Assembly: GCF_001945395.1 (NCBI RefSeq)
Contig: NZ_MSXV01000058.1
Location: 408,545 to 472,544, forward strand
Direction: 5' to 3'
Length of the DNA stretch: 64,000 nt
Source: Pseudomonas sp. PA15(2017)
GTDB lineage: Bacteria > Pseudomonadota > Gammaproteobacteria > Pseudomonadales > Pseudomonadaceae
Positions 25,901 through 34,514 of the stretch are shown here, in pieces. Made by a program: the position numbers and the translations under genes. The notes under the pieces were generated by a model. The model saw nothing but the letters and a program-made list of their open reading frames with translations. It made no database searches and was not told the DNA's origin. Within the stretch, counting starts at the first letter, position 1. The number at the start of each line of letters is the position of its first letter.

Positions 25901-27081
25901 ACAGGCGATTTTTGCGGTGACGTGCGAATCAACAGCGGAAATACCGCTGCGGTCAGTACCAGCCCGGCCGCCCCGACCCAGAATGGCATGTGCTGGCCAT
26001 AATGGCTGACCAACAACCCGGCGCCGTAGGCCGCCCCCATGCTACCCAGGCACTGGAAGATGTTGATCTTGCTGAAGTCCACGCCGTAGTTGTCCGGTGT
26101 ACTCAATTCGAACAGCAGCGCATCCAGGCGTACCGTGATCTGGTACAGCGCCCAGCCGAACAGCACGCGGCCGAGCAGGATCAGCCACTGATCGTCGAAG
26201 CCCTGGATGAAGGTCGCCGCCGCACCGAGCAGCAAGCCGGCAAGAATGCCGTCGCGGGTCGCGCCCTTGGCTGCCGAGCGTTTGCTCCACCACAAGGCGA
26301 ACACCGCCACTGCGCCCGGCAGGGCATACACGAAGCCGGCCATCAGCTCACTGTTCCAGCTTGCCACCTGCTGCCAGTACACCGCGAAGAATGGCCGGGT
26401 GACGTAGGCGACGAAGTAGAACAGCAGCATTACCACGCACAACCTGTAGATCGCCATCAGGCTGCGGCTACGGGTGGCCGCCGGGTTGGCCGGCGCGGCC
26501 TGATCGGTTTGCGTCTCGGCTTCGCCACTGCGCGGCAGGTGACCACGCACCAGGTGCATGCAGATGGCCATCTGGATGAAGTCACCGGCGGCCATGATCA
26601 GAAACACATCGCCAATGCCCATCACCTGCAGCACCAGCCCGCCCGCTGCCGCACCGAGAATCGCGCCGAAGTGCACCACCACCGACAGGGTACCGATAGT
26701 CTGGGTGTGATTGTCGTGCTGCTGCAGGCTCATCACATAGGGGTACATCAGCAGGTAGCTGCCCTTGAACACCACCATCACCAGCGACACCACCCAGAAC
26801 AGTGGCAGCGAATCAATAAAGGTCAGCGCCGCCGTCAGGGTGCCAGCCATAAACTGCGCACCGATCAGGATACGCACCGGGTGTACCCGCTTGGCCAGCC
26901 GCGCCCAGAGCGGAAACACTGCCATCACCGTCAGGCTGATCGCCGCCAGGTACAGGCCGACATGCTCGGGCGGCGGATTGTCGAAACGCTCGGCGAAATA
27001 CTGCGGGTAGAAGGGAATGATCAGGTTGTCGGTGACCACCGCCAGGGCGGTCATGGCGATCAGATAGAAACGCAGGTTCAT
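25891..27081 (-). CDS. MFS transporter beside siderophore uptake genes
   Basis: The 396-residue protein has about 12 membrane segments, beginning MNLRFYLIAMTALAVVTDNL, and a hydrophilic middle loop (about residues 190-220) between the two six-helix halves. It resembles MFS carriers found with siderophore genes, which can export newly made siderophore, recycle it after iron release, or import ferric chelates (RhtX/FptX type). Which role applies cannot be told. The ATG at 27081 is used because the longer frame lies in the divergent thiD promoter region. It is co-oriented with fhuF, about 90 bases away. Confidence 0.75.
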   Translation of the reverse strand: MNLRFYLIAMTALAVVTDNLIIPFYPQYFAERFDNPPPEHVGLYLAAISLTVMAVFPLWARLAKRVHPVRILIGAQFMAGTLTAALTFIDSLPLFWVVSLVMVVFKGSYLLMYPYVMSLQQHDNHTQTIGTLSVVVHFGAILGAAAGGLVLQVMGIGDVFLIMAAGDFIQMAICMHLVRGHLPRSGEAETQTDQAAPANPAATRSRSLMAIYRLCVVMLLFYFVAYVTRPFFAVYWQQVASWNSELMAGFVYALPGAVAVFALWWSKRSAAKGATRDGILAGLLLGAAATFIQGFDDQWLILLGRVLFGWALYQITVRLDALLFELSTPDNYGVDFSKINIFQCLGSMGAAYGAGLLVSHYGQHMPFWVGAAGLVLTAAVFPLLIRTSPQKSPVRE

Positions 27082-27295
27082 GGCGGGCGGCGGCTGGCGG
27101 GCTGGGCGCAGCATGATGCATGGCCGTGGCCAGAAAAGCGAACTGGCATGCCGGGTGGCAAGGCGGCCCAGAAACAGCCGATACAATGGTAAACTCGCGC
27201 CCCACCCGCATGCTGCCGGCCATTGGCTGCGGCGAGCCCGATCCATCAGGTGCTGCGTGAGCCGCGGCATCCGCCAACCGGAACCTGCCTCACAG

Positions 27296-28129
27296 ATGAT
27301 CGATTTCGGCCTTCCCGACTACGAACGCAGCACCGCCCGCCTCGCGCCTTCGCGCCCGGTCGTGTTGTGCCTGTCCGGCCATGACCCGAGTGGCGGCGCC
27401 GGCCTGCAGGCCGATATCGAAGCGCTGATCGCCCAGGGCTGCCACGCCGCTGCGGCCGTGACCGCACTGACCGTGCAGGATACCGTCGACGTCAGCGACT
27501 TCCGGGTGCTCGACCGCGACTGGGTACTGGCCCAGGCCCATGCGGTGATCGCCGACATGCCGGTGGCTGCGGTCAAGCTGGGCATGCTCGGTTCGGTCGA
27601 GATGGTCGACACGGTGCTGATGATCATGGCCCTGCTGCCCGGTATCCCGCTGGTCTGCGATCCAGTGCTGCGCGCCGGCGGCGGCGGTGCCCTGGGCAAG
27701 GAGGACGTCGGCTACGCCATGCGCGAACGCCTGTTCGCCGCCTCCACCATCGCCACGCCGAACCTGCCCGAAGCACGCATTCTCGCCGAGCTGCCCGATG
27801 GCAGCGCTGACCAGTGCGCTGAAAAGCTGCTGCCCTATATCGAGCACCTGCTGATCACCGGTGGTCACGGCGATGAAAGCGAGGTCCATAACCGCCTCTA
27901 CCTGCGCGACGGCAGCCGCCACGATTTCACCTGCCCGCGCCTGCCCGGCAGCTACCATGGCTCGGGCTGCACCCTGGCCAGTACCCTGGCCGGCCGCCTG
28001 GCGCTCGGCCAGGACCTGATCGGCGCCGTGCAGACCGCCCTGGACTACACCTGGCGCACCCTGCGCGATGCCGAACAGCCAGGCCGCGGCCAGTTCGTGC
28101 CGCGCCGCCTGCCACTGGACCTCAGCTGA
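27296..28129 (+). CDS. thiD: Hydroxymethylpyrimidine/phosphomethylpyrimidine kinase
   Basis: ThiD phosphorylates HMP and HMP-P to HMP-PP for thiamin synthesis. The 277-residue ribokinase-like protein shows LSGHDPSGGAGLQADIEAL, TALTVQDT, the ATP-site block VCDPVLRAGGGG and the catalytic GSYHGSGCTLAS. The N-terminal tail before PVVLCLSGHDP is about 20 residues, starting at ATG 27296. A longer frame runs into the divergent transporter gene. Its stop shares a base with thiE (TGATG). Confidence 0.93.
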   Translation: MIDFGLPDYERSTARLAPSRPVVLCLSGHDPSGGAGLQADIEALIAQGCHAAAAVTALTVQDTVDVSDFRVLDRDWVLAQAHAVIADMPVAAVKLGMLGSVEMVDTVLMIMALLPGIPLVCDPVLRAGGGGALGKEDVGYAMRERLFAASTIATPNLPEARILAELPDGSADQCAEKLLPYIEHLLITGGHGDESEVHNRLYLRDGSRHDFTCPRLPGSYHGSGCTLASTLAGRLALGQDLIGAVQTALDYTWRTLRDAEQPGRGQFVPRRLPLDLS

Positions 28130-28770
28130 TGGCCACGCACGGCAAACTGCGAGGCCTATACGCCATCACCGACAGCCAATTACTCGCCGGCGGCAAGCTG
28201 CTGCCCTACGTAGAAGCCGCCTTGGCCGGTGGCGCACATCTCGTGCAGTACCGCGACAAATCCACCGACGAAGCGCGCCGCCTGCGTGAGGCCGAGGCCC
28301 TGCGCGCGCTGTGCGAGAATTACCGCGCCACGCTGATCATCAATGATGACGCCGAGCTGGCGGCGCGCCTGGGTGTCGGCCTGCACCTCGGTCAGGAAGA
28401 TGGCTCGCTGGCCGCGGCCCGCGCCCTGCTCGGCCGCCAGGCGATCATCGGCGGCACCTGCCACGCTCAGCTCGCCCTGGCCGAACGGGCGGCCGGCGAA
28501 GGTGCCAGCTACGTGGCCTTCGGCCGCTTCTTCAACTCACTGACCAAACCCGGCGCCCCAACCGCCACGCTGGATCTGCTCGAGGCCGCCAAGGCCCGCA
28601 TGGCCCTGCCGATCGTCGCCATCGGTGGTGTCGACCTGCACAACGCCGCCCCACTGATCGAACGTGGCGCCAGCATGATCGCGGTGATCCATGCGCTGTT
28701 CGCCGCCGATTCACCCACCGAGGTCGAGCACCGCGCGCGCGCCTTCAGCGCCCTGTTCGAATCGAACTGA
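28129..28770 (+). CDS. thiE: Thiamin phosphate synthase
   Basis: ThiE joins HMP-PP to the thiazole phosphate, giving thiamin phosphate. The 213-residue TIM-barrel protein shows GLYAITDSQLL, VQYRDKSTD, the INDDAELAARLGVGLHLGQED substrate block (split over residues 70-92) and IVAIGGVDL. It directly follows the HMP-PP-forming kinase with a one-base overlap, so both pathway steps are translated together. Identification is secure. Confidence 0.94.
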   Translation: MATHGKLRGLYAITDSQLLAGGKLLPYVEAALAGGAHLVQYRDKSTDEARRLREAEALRALCENYRATLIINDDAELAARLGVGLHLGQEDGSLAAARALLGRQAIIGGTCHAQLALAERAAGEGASYVAFGRFFNSLTKPGAPTATLDLLEAAKARMALPIVAIGGVDLHNAAPLIERGASMIAVIHALFAADSPTEVEHRARAFSALFESN

Positions 28771-28792
28771 CTGACCTTTTCAGGAGACCCCA

Positions 28793-30082
28793 ATGTCCCG
28801 CTCCGAAACGCTATTCGCCAACGCCCAGAAACACATTCCCGGCGGTGTGAACTCGCCCGTGCGCGCCTTCAAGAGCGTGGGCGGCACGCCACTGTTCTTC
28901 AAGCACGCCGAGGGCGCCTACTTCACCGATGAAGACGACAAGCGCTATGTGGACTACGTCGGCTCCTGGGGCCCGATGATCCTCGGCCACAGCCACCCGG
29001 ACGTGCTCGATGCCGTACGCCGCCAGCTCGACCACGGCCTGTCCTACGGCGCGCCGACCGCCATGGAAACCGAGATGGCCGACCTGGTCTGCTCGATCGT
29101 CCCGTCGATGGAGATGGTGCGCATGGTCAGCTCGGGCACCGAAGCGACCATGAGCGCCATCCGCCTGGCCCGCGGCTACACCGGCCGCGACGCGATCATC
29201 AAGTTCGAAGGCTGCTACCACGGCCATTCCGACAGCCTGCTGGTCAAGGCCGGCTCCGGTCTGCTGACCCAGGGCGTACCCAGCTCTGCAGGGGTCCCGG
29301 CGGATTTTGCCAAACACACCCTGACCCTGCCGTTCAACGACATCGACGCAGTCGCCGAAACCCTCGCCGAAGTCGGCCAGAGCGTGGCCTGCATCATCGT
29401 CGAGCCGGTGGCCGGCAACATGAACTGCGTCCCGCCGGCGCCGGGCTTTCTCGAAGGCCTGCGCGAGCAGTGCGACCGGCACGGCGTGGTGCTGATCTTC
29501 GACGAGGTGATGACCGGTTTCCGCGTCGCCCTCGGCGGCGCTCAGGCCCACTACGGCGTTACCCCGGATCTGTCGACCTTCGGCAAGATCGTCGGTGGCG
29601 GCATGCCGGTGGGCTGCTTCGGTGGCAAGCGCGCGATCATGGAGCGTATCGCCCCGCTCGGCCCGGTCTACCAGGCCGGCACCCTGTCGGGTAACCCGCT
29701 GGCCATGGCCGCTGGCCTGACCACCCTGAAGCTGATCAGCCGCCCGGGCTTTCACGCCGAACTCACCGATTACACCAGTCGCCTGCTGCAGGGCCTGCAG
29801 GATCGCGCCGATGCCGCCGGCATTCCGTTCGTCACCACCCAGGCGGGCGGCATGTTCGGTCTGTACTTCAGTGGCGCCGACGATATCGTTACTTTCGATG
29901 ACGTAATGGCCAGCGACGCCGAGCGCTTCAAGCGCTTCTTCCACCTGATGCTCGACGGCGGCGTGTACCTGGCGCCAAGCGCCTTCGAAGCCGGTTTCAC
30001 CTCCATCGCCCATGGCGAAGCCGAGCTGAAACTGACCCTGGACGCGGCCGAGCGCGCCTTCGCGGCACTCAAGCAGGCGTGA
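28793..30082 (+). CDS. hemL: Glutamate-1-semialdehyde 2,1-aminomutase
   Basis: HemL converts glutamate-1-semialdehyde to 5-aminolevulinate, the tetrapyrrole precursor. The 429-residue PLP enzyme shows PGGVNSPVRAF near the start, VSSGTEATMSAIRLARG, IFDEVMTGFR and the PLP lysine Lys265 in STFGKIVGGGMPVG. A clear AGGAGA ribosome binding site sits before ATG 28793. It lies 22 bases after thiE, as in PAO1 from memory. A GC-rich dyad follows the stop. Confidence 0.96.
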   Translation: MSRSETLFANAQKHIPGGVNSPVRAFKSVGGTPLFFKHAEGAYFTDEDDKRYVDYVGSWGPMILGHSHPDVLDAVRRQLDHGLSYGAPTAMETEMADLVCSIVPSMEMVRMVSSGTEATMSAIRLARGYTGRDAIIKFEGCYHGHSDSLLVKAGSGLLTQGVPSSAGVPADFAKHTLTLPFNDIDAVAETLAEVGQSVACIIVEPVAGNMNCVPPAPGFLEGLREQCDRHGVVLIFDEVMTGFRVALGGAQAHYGVTPDLSTFGKIVGGGMPVGCFGGKRAIMERIAPLGPVYQAGTLSGNPLAMAAGLTTLKLISRPGFHAELTDYTSRLLQGLQDRADAAGIPFVTTQAGGMFGLYFSGADDIVTFDDVMASDAERFKRFFHLMLDGGVYLAPSAFEAGFTSIAHGEAELKLTLDAAERAFAALKQA

Positions 30083-30088
30083 GCGAAG

Positions 30089-30106
30089 GGGCGCCGTTCG
30101 GCGCCC
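30089..30106. terminator. GC-rich hairpin after hemL
   Basis: GGGCGCCG and CGGCGCCC form a perfect 8-bp inverted repeat with a two-base centre, 7 bases after the hemL stop. There is no U run, so it is either a weak terminator or an mRNA-end stabiliser. Confidence 0.45.
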
Positions 30107-30326
30107 GAGGTGAACGGCGGGTGGCCCTAACGGTTCTCTGATAGGCCACCGCCGCTACCGCCGCGCGCTATCGGGCACCGATAAAGATCGCCCTTGCGCC
30201 AGCTCGGGGCAGAAAAGCCGGCAAACACTTTGTAAGAACGGTACCGCTTATTTCATAATGTGATGCCGAGCCCGATTGGCCTCGTCATCCATCCACCTGT
30301 CAGCCTGTCGAGGTATCCGGATCTTC

Positions 30327-30875
30327 ATGAAGCGCACCGGCCGCACCCTGTCCCTGGGCTGCCTGTTGCTCCTGCTGCCAACGCTCGGCGTGGCGGATGG
30401 AAACTCATTGCTGATCCCGGCGACCGGGAGCTGTTCGCTCAACGTCGCCGCCGAAGACTTGCCCGCCGCCCTGCAAGCCTGCCAACAGAGTGCCGAAAGT
30501 GGCGATGCGCAGGCTCAGTACGAGCTGGGTGAGTTCTTCTACGAGGGCCGCTCCGGCGAGCGCGACCTGCCCCAGGCGCTGAACTGGTTCGAACACGCCT
30601 CCTTGCAGGGCCATGCCCAGGCGCAATATCGCCTGGGCATGATGTTCTTTCGTGGCGAAGGCGTGGCAGCCAACAACGTGCAGGCTTACATCGTGCTGAA
30701 GATGGCCGCGGTCAATGGCTCGGACGAAGCGATGGACGGCGCCGACGAAGTGGCCATGCAGATGCCCCGCGCCGAGCAGGAAGTCGCCACCCAGGTGCTG
30801 GGGCAGATCTTCCGTAACTACCTGCAGGAACTGCAGGCCGCCGACAGCCTGTCGCCCTTCGCCCCGCTCAAGTAA
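30327..30875 (+). CDS. SEL1-repeat (tetratricopeptide-like) exported protein
   Basis: The 182-residue protein has a signal peptide (MKRTGRTLSLGCLLLLLP, cut near AD) and two or three SEL1-like repeats: SAESGDAQAQYELGEFFYEG, LNWFEHASLQGHAQAQYRLG and a weaker third around residues 110-135. SEL1 repeats mediate protein-protein contacts. The position between hemL and a DUF1820 gene matches the P. aeruginosa order as I recall it (PA3978). ATG 30327 is chosen for the signal peptide. No specific function is known to me. Confidence 0.8.
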   Translation: MKRTGRTLSLGCLLLLLPTLGVADGNSLLIPATGSCSLNVAAEDLPAALQACQQSAESGDAQAQYELGEFFYEGRSGERDLPQALNWFEHASLQGHAQAQYRLGMMFFRGEGVAANNVQAYIVLKMAAVNGSDEAMDGADEVAMQMPRAEQEVATQVLGQIFRNYLQELQAADSLSPFAPLK

Positions 30876-30902
30876 TCAACGGCTCAGCGGCGCTTCGGCC
30901 AC

Positions 30903-31229
30903 TCACTTTTCCGGCAGGGGCGGCATCGGAAATGGCATGACGTTGCCGCCACCCTTGGCTTCACTGATCTTTGGCGTGCCCAGGCGCTCGACCTCGTCGA
31001 TACGCACGATCGAATGCATCGGTACGAAGCTGCGCACCACACCGTCGAACTGCGCCTTGAGCTTCTCTTCGCTGGGGTCGACCACCAGTTGCGAGCGCTC
31101 ACCGAATACGAACTCCTCGATTTCCAGGAACCCCCACAGATCGCTCTGGAAGATCTGCTTGGCGTACATCTCGTACACCTGGCCCTGATTGAGAAAGATC
31201 ACCTTGTAGATGGGGTCGCGCTTGGTCAT
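30903..31229 (-). CDS. DUF1820 family protein
   Basis: This 108-residue soluble protein begins MTKRDPIYKVIFLNQGQVYE and contains FLEIEEFVFGE and VVDPSEEKLKAQFDGV, the conserved pattern of the DUF1820 family in gamma-proteobacteria. Its function is unknown. It is convergent with the SEL1 gene and divergent from miaB, with about 150 bases of promoter region between. ATG 31229 is used; the longer frame to 31334 reads through that promoter region. Confidence 0.8.
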   Translation of the reverse strand: MTKRDPIYKVIFLNQGQVYEMYAKQIFQSDLWGFLEIEEFVFGERSQLVVDPSEEKLKAQFDGVVRSFVPMHSIVRIDEVERLGTPKISEAKGGGNVMPFPMPPLPEK

Positions 31230-31379
31230 GGATAACGAACGGCTGGCTGTGCAATGAAAGGGCGCGAATCTTAGCATGCCGCTGCATCGCCTCGTCGCCC
31301 CTCCCGTCCTGCGCCTGTGGCCTCGAACGGCCAACCCCCCTATAATCCTCGGTCATTTTTTCACCGCCGACGAATCGCC

Positions 31380-32714
31380 ATGACCAAGAAGCTCTATATC
31401 GAAACCCACGGTTGCCAGATGAACGAGTACGACAGCTCGCGCATGGTCGACCTGCTGGGCGAGCATCAGGCCCTGGAAGTCACCGATCGGCCGGAGGATG
31501 CCGACGTCATCCTGCTCAATACCTGCTCGATCCGCGAAAAGGCCCAGGACAAGGTGTTCTCCCAGCTTGGCCGCTGGCGCGAGCTGAAGCTGGAGAACCC
31601 CGATCTGGTGATTGGCGTCGGCGGCTGCGTGGCCAGCCAGGAAGGCGCGGCGATCCGCGACCGTGCGCCCTATGTCGACGTGGTGTTCGGCCCGCAGACC
31701 CTGCACCGCTTGCCCGAGATGATCGACGCCGCACGGGTGACCAAGACCGCCCAGGTGGACATCTCCTTCCCCGAGATCGAGAAGTTCGATCGCCTGCCCG
31801 AGCCGCGCGTGGACGGCCCCAGCGCCTTCGTTTCGGTGATGGAAGGCTGCAGCAAGTACTGCACCTTCTGCGTGGTGCCCTACACCCGTGGTGAGGAAGT
31901 CAGCCGCCCGCTGGACGACGTGCTCGGCGAAATCATCCACCTGGCCGAGAACGGCGTGCGTGAAGTGACCCTGCTGGGCCAGAACGTCAACGGCTACCGC
32001 GGTGAAACCCGCGATGGCGGCATCGCCGACTTCGCCGAGCTGCTGTATCTGGTGGCGGCCGTCGACGGCATCGACCGCATCCGCTACACCACCAGCCACC
32101 CGCTGGAATTCTCCGACGCGCTGATCAAGGCCCACGCGGAAATCCCCGAGCTGGTGAAATTCCTGCACCTGCCGGTGCAGTCGGGCTCGGACCGCATCCT
32201 GGCGGCAATGAAGCGCAACCACACCGCACTGGAATACAAGTCGCGCATCCGCAAGCTCAAGGCGGCGGTGCCGGACATCGTCATCAGCTCGGACTTCATC
32301 ATCGGCTTCCCCGGCGAAACCGAGAAAGACTTCGAACAGACCATGAAGCTGGTGCAGGACGTCGGCTTCGACTTTTCCTACTCCTTCGTCTACAGCTCGC
32401 GCCCGGGCACGCCGGCAGCCGATCTGGTCGACGACACTCCGGAGGAGGTCAAGAAGCAGCGCCTGCAGATTCTGCAGAACCGCCTCAACCAGCAGGGTTT
32501 CGAGAACAGCCGGCGCATGGTCGGCAGCGTGCAGCGCATCCTGGTCAGCGACTTCTCGAAGAAGGACCCGGGCAAGCTGCAGGGCAAGACCGAGAACAAC
32601 CGCTTCGTCAACTTCCCGTGCGACAACCCGCGCCTGATCGGCCAGTTCGTCGACGTGCATATCGACGAGGCGCTTCCGCACTCCTTACGCGGCACACTCA
32701 TCGAACGCCATTGA
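31380..32714 (+). CDS. miaB: tRNA-2-methylthio-N6-isopentenyladenosine-37 synthase
   Basis: MiaB is a radical SAM enzyme that adds a methylthio group to i6A37 in tRNAs reading UNN codons. The 444-residue protein has the auxiliary cluster cysteines Cys12, Cys49 and Cys83, the radical SAM cluster Cys157, Cys161 and Cys164 (EGCSKYCTFC), and a C-terminal TRAM domain. ATG 31380 follows directly on the promoter region. In many pseudomonads it is closely followed by phoH; here about 300 bases of structured DNA intervene. Confidence 0.96.
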   Translation: MTKKLYIETHGCQMNEYDSSRMVDLLGEHQALEVTDRPEDADVILLNTCSIREKAQDKVFSQLGRWRELKLENPDLVIGVGGCVASQEGAAIRDRAPYVDVVFGPQTLHRLPEMIDAARVTKTAQVDISFPEIEKFDRLPEPRVDGPSAFVSVMEGCSKYCTFCVVPYTRGEEVSRPLDDVLGEIIHLAENGVREVTLLGQNVNGYRGETRDGGIADFAELLYLVAAVDGIDRIRYTTSHPLEFSDALIKAHAEIPELVKFLHLPVQSGSDRILAAMKRNHTALEYKSRIRKLKAAVPDIVISSDFIIGFPGETEKDFEQTMKLVQDVGFDFSYSFVYSSRPGTPAADLVDDTPEEVKKQRLQILQNRLNQQGFENSRRMVGSVQRILVSDFSKKDPGKLQGKTENNRFVNFPCDNPRLIGQFVDVHIDEALPHSLRGTLIERH

Positions 32715-32736
32715 TATTCCATGATCAGCTGCGCGT

Positions 32737-32895
32737 CGGCCCTGCTGCGTTAAAAACAGGCTCGGCAAGCCGCTTGCGGCTAACGCACTTCAGTGCGGCC
32801 CGAAGGGCGAGCGGAGCGAGTAATGCTCATTTACAAACTCGTAAAGTCGCCCGCGACTCCGACCGTTCCTCGCCTGTTTTTGCCTTGCATGGCTC
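32737..32895. repeat. Structured intergenic element between miaB and phoH
   Basis: AAAAACAGGC (32752-32761) is mirrored exactly by GCCTGTTTTT (32872-32881). Between them are several small stems: AAGCCGC/GCGGCTT-like near 32766-32781, GCACT/AGTGC near 32785-32796, and GCCC/GGGC around 32798-32807. The element ends with TGCCTTGCATGGCTCTAG. I recall elements of this look, with a shared GCGGCCCGAAGGGCGAGCGG core, scattered between genes in Pseudomonas genomes, but cannot confirm this here. It could be a repeat, an RNA element or a remnant of mobile DNA. The full gap (32715-33014) has no convincing protein. Confidence 0.55.
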
Positions 32896-33014
32896 TAGCT
32901 CGCAAGATCATCCCGATATTTGCTCTGAGCGCGGCGGTCGGCCGCGCTTTCACTCGTCCCTGGCTAGCGCTATTCTCTCCCTTCCATTCAGCCGACGGCG
33001 GCCATAAAACGACC

Positions 33015-34028
33015 TTGAATACCACCTCGACACCTCATCGTTTCACCCTCGAACCCTTCGAAGCCAAACGCTTCGCCAACCTCAGCGGACAATTCGACGA
33101 GCACCTGCACCTGATCGAATCGCGCCTGGGCATCGAGATCCGCAACCGCGGCAACCAGTTCGAGCTGCTTGGCGAGCCCGGGCAGACCCTGTCTGCCGAA
33201 AATCTGCTGCGGCGCCTGTACCGTGAAGCCGACAGCACCGAGCTGTCGCCGGACCTGGTGCATCTGTTTCTGCAGGAATCGGGTATCGAGGAACTCAACA
33301 GCCCCAGCAGCCACACCGACGTCGCCCTGCGCACGCGCAAGGGCATGATTCGTCCGCGCGGCGCCAACCAGCAGCGCTACGTCAAGGCGATCCTCGAGCA
33401 CGACATCAACTTCGGCATCGGCCCGGCCGGTACCGGCAAGACCTACCTGGCCGTGGCCGCCGCCGTGGACGCCCTGGAGCGCGAGCAGATCCGCCGCATC
33501 CTGCTGGTGCGCCCGGCAGTCGAGGCCGGCGAGAAGCTCGGCTTCCTGCCCGGCGACCTGTCGCAGAAGATCGACCCGTACCTGCGTCCGCTCTACGACG
33601 CCCTGTACGAAATGCTCGGCTTCGAGCAGGTGGCCAAGCTGATCGAGAAGCAGGTGATCGAAGTCGCGCCACTGGCCTACATGCGCGGCCGCACGCTGAA
33701 CAACAGCTTCATCATTCTCGATGAGAGCCAGAACACCACCATGGAACAGATGAAGATGTTCCTGACCCGTATCGGTTTCGGCTCCACTGCGGTGATCACC
33801 GGCGACGTGACCCAGGTCGACCTGCCGCGCGGCACCAAGAGCGGCCTCAAGCACGTCATCGAAGTGCTCAGGGATGTGCCAGGCATCAGCTTCACCCACT
33901 TCCTGCCCAAGGACGTGGTGCGCCACCCACTGGTGCAGCGCATCGTCGAGGCCTACGAGCGCTTCGATGCCGAGCACCAGCCGTTTGACCGCCGCCCGGC
34001 GGACAACGATCCGGGAGCGCGCTCCTAG
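33015..34028 (+). CDS. ybeZ: PhoH-like ATPase (YbeZ)
   Basis: YbeZ is a cytoplasmic PhoH-type NTPase that works with YbeY in rRNA processing. The 337-residue product has Walker A GIGPAGTGKTYLA, the Walker B region FIILDESQNTT and the sensor ITGDVTQVDLP. No ATG gives the right N-terminus. The family-like start HRFTLEPFEAKRFANLSGQF is preceded by a TTG at 33015 (TTGAATACCACC), which I take as start. The frame stays open to 32793, but that part covers the structured element and does not look like PhoH. ybeY starts two bases after the stop. Confidence 0.88.
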   Translation: MNTTSTPHRFTLEPFEAKRFANLSGQFDEHLHLIESRLGIEIRNRGNQFELLGEPGQTLSAENLLRRLYREADSTELSPDLVHLFLQESGIEELNSPSSHTDVALRTRKGMIRPRGANQQRYVKAILEHDINFGIGPAGTGKTYLAVAAAVDALEREQIRRILLVRPAVEAGEKLGFLPGDLSQKIDPYLRPLYDALYEMLGFEQVAKLIEKQVIEVAPLAYMRGRTLNNSFIILDESQNTTMEQMKMFLTRIGFGSTAVITGDVTQVDLPRGTKSGLKHVIEVLRDVPGISFTHFLPKDVVRHPLVQRIVEAYERFDAEHQPFDRRPADNDPGARS

Positions 34029-34030
34029 CC

Positions 34031-34489
34031 ATGATCGAACTGGATCTGCAGGTCGCCAGCGAAGCTGGCCGCCTGCCCGCGCAGGCCGATTTTCAGGCCT
34101 GGTGCGCGATCGCTCTGCGCCAGCGCAGCGCCGACTCGGAACTGACCATCCGCCTGGTGGACGAAGAGGAAGGCCGCGAGCTCAATCGCACCTGGCGCGG
34201 CAAGGATTACGCCACCAACGTATTGTCCTTTCCGGCCGATGTACCCGACGAATTACTCGATATTCCACTGCTCGGCGATCTGGTGATCTGCGTGCCAGTG
34301 GTCGAGCGCGAGGCCGTCGAGCAAGGCAAGACCTTGGATGCGCACTGGGCGCATCTGGTGATTCACGGCTGTTTGCATCTTTTGGGCTATGACCACATCC
34401 TTGATGCGGAAGCCGAGGAGATGGAAGGCCTGGAACGAATACTGCTCGCCGAGCTGGGTCATCCCGACCCGTATGCCGGCGACGAATGA
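34031..34489 (+). CDS. ybeY: Endoribonuclease YbeY
   Basis: YbeY is a zinc-dependent RNase needed for 16S rRNA 3'-end maturation and ribosome quality control. The 152-residue protein has the metal motif His112, His116, His122 in HGCLHLLGYDH and the conserved GKDYATNVLSFP and LLGDLVICVPV blocks. It follows ybeZ by two bases and precedes corC, the conserved order in gamma-proteobacteria. Identification is secure. Confidence 0.95.
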   Translation: MIELDLQVASEAGRLPAQADFQAWCAIALRQRSADSELTIRLVDEEEGRELNRTWRGKDYATNVLSFPADVPDELLDIPLLGDLVICVPVVEREAVEQGKTLDAHWAHLVIHGCLHLLGYDHILDAEAEEMEGLERILLAELGHPDPYAGDE

Positions 34490-34514
34490 CTATAGGGATC
34501 CCGAGTAAAACGCC

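Noticed and set aside
32793..33014. N-terminal extension of the PhoH-like protein
   Set aside because: The frame covers the structured intergenic element and shows no PhoH similarity before HRFTLEPFEA.
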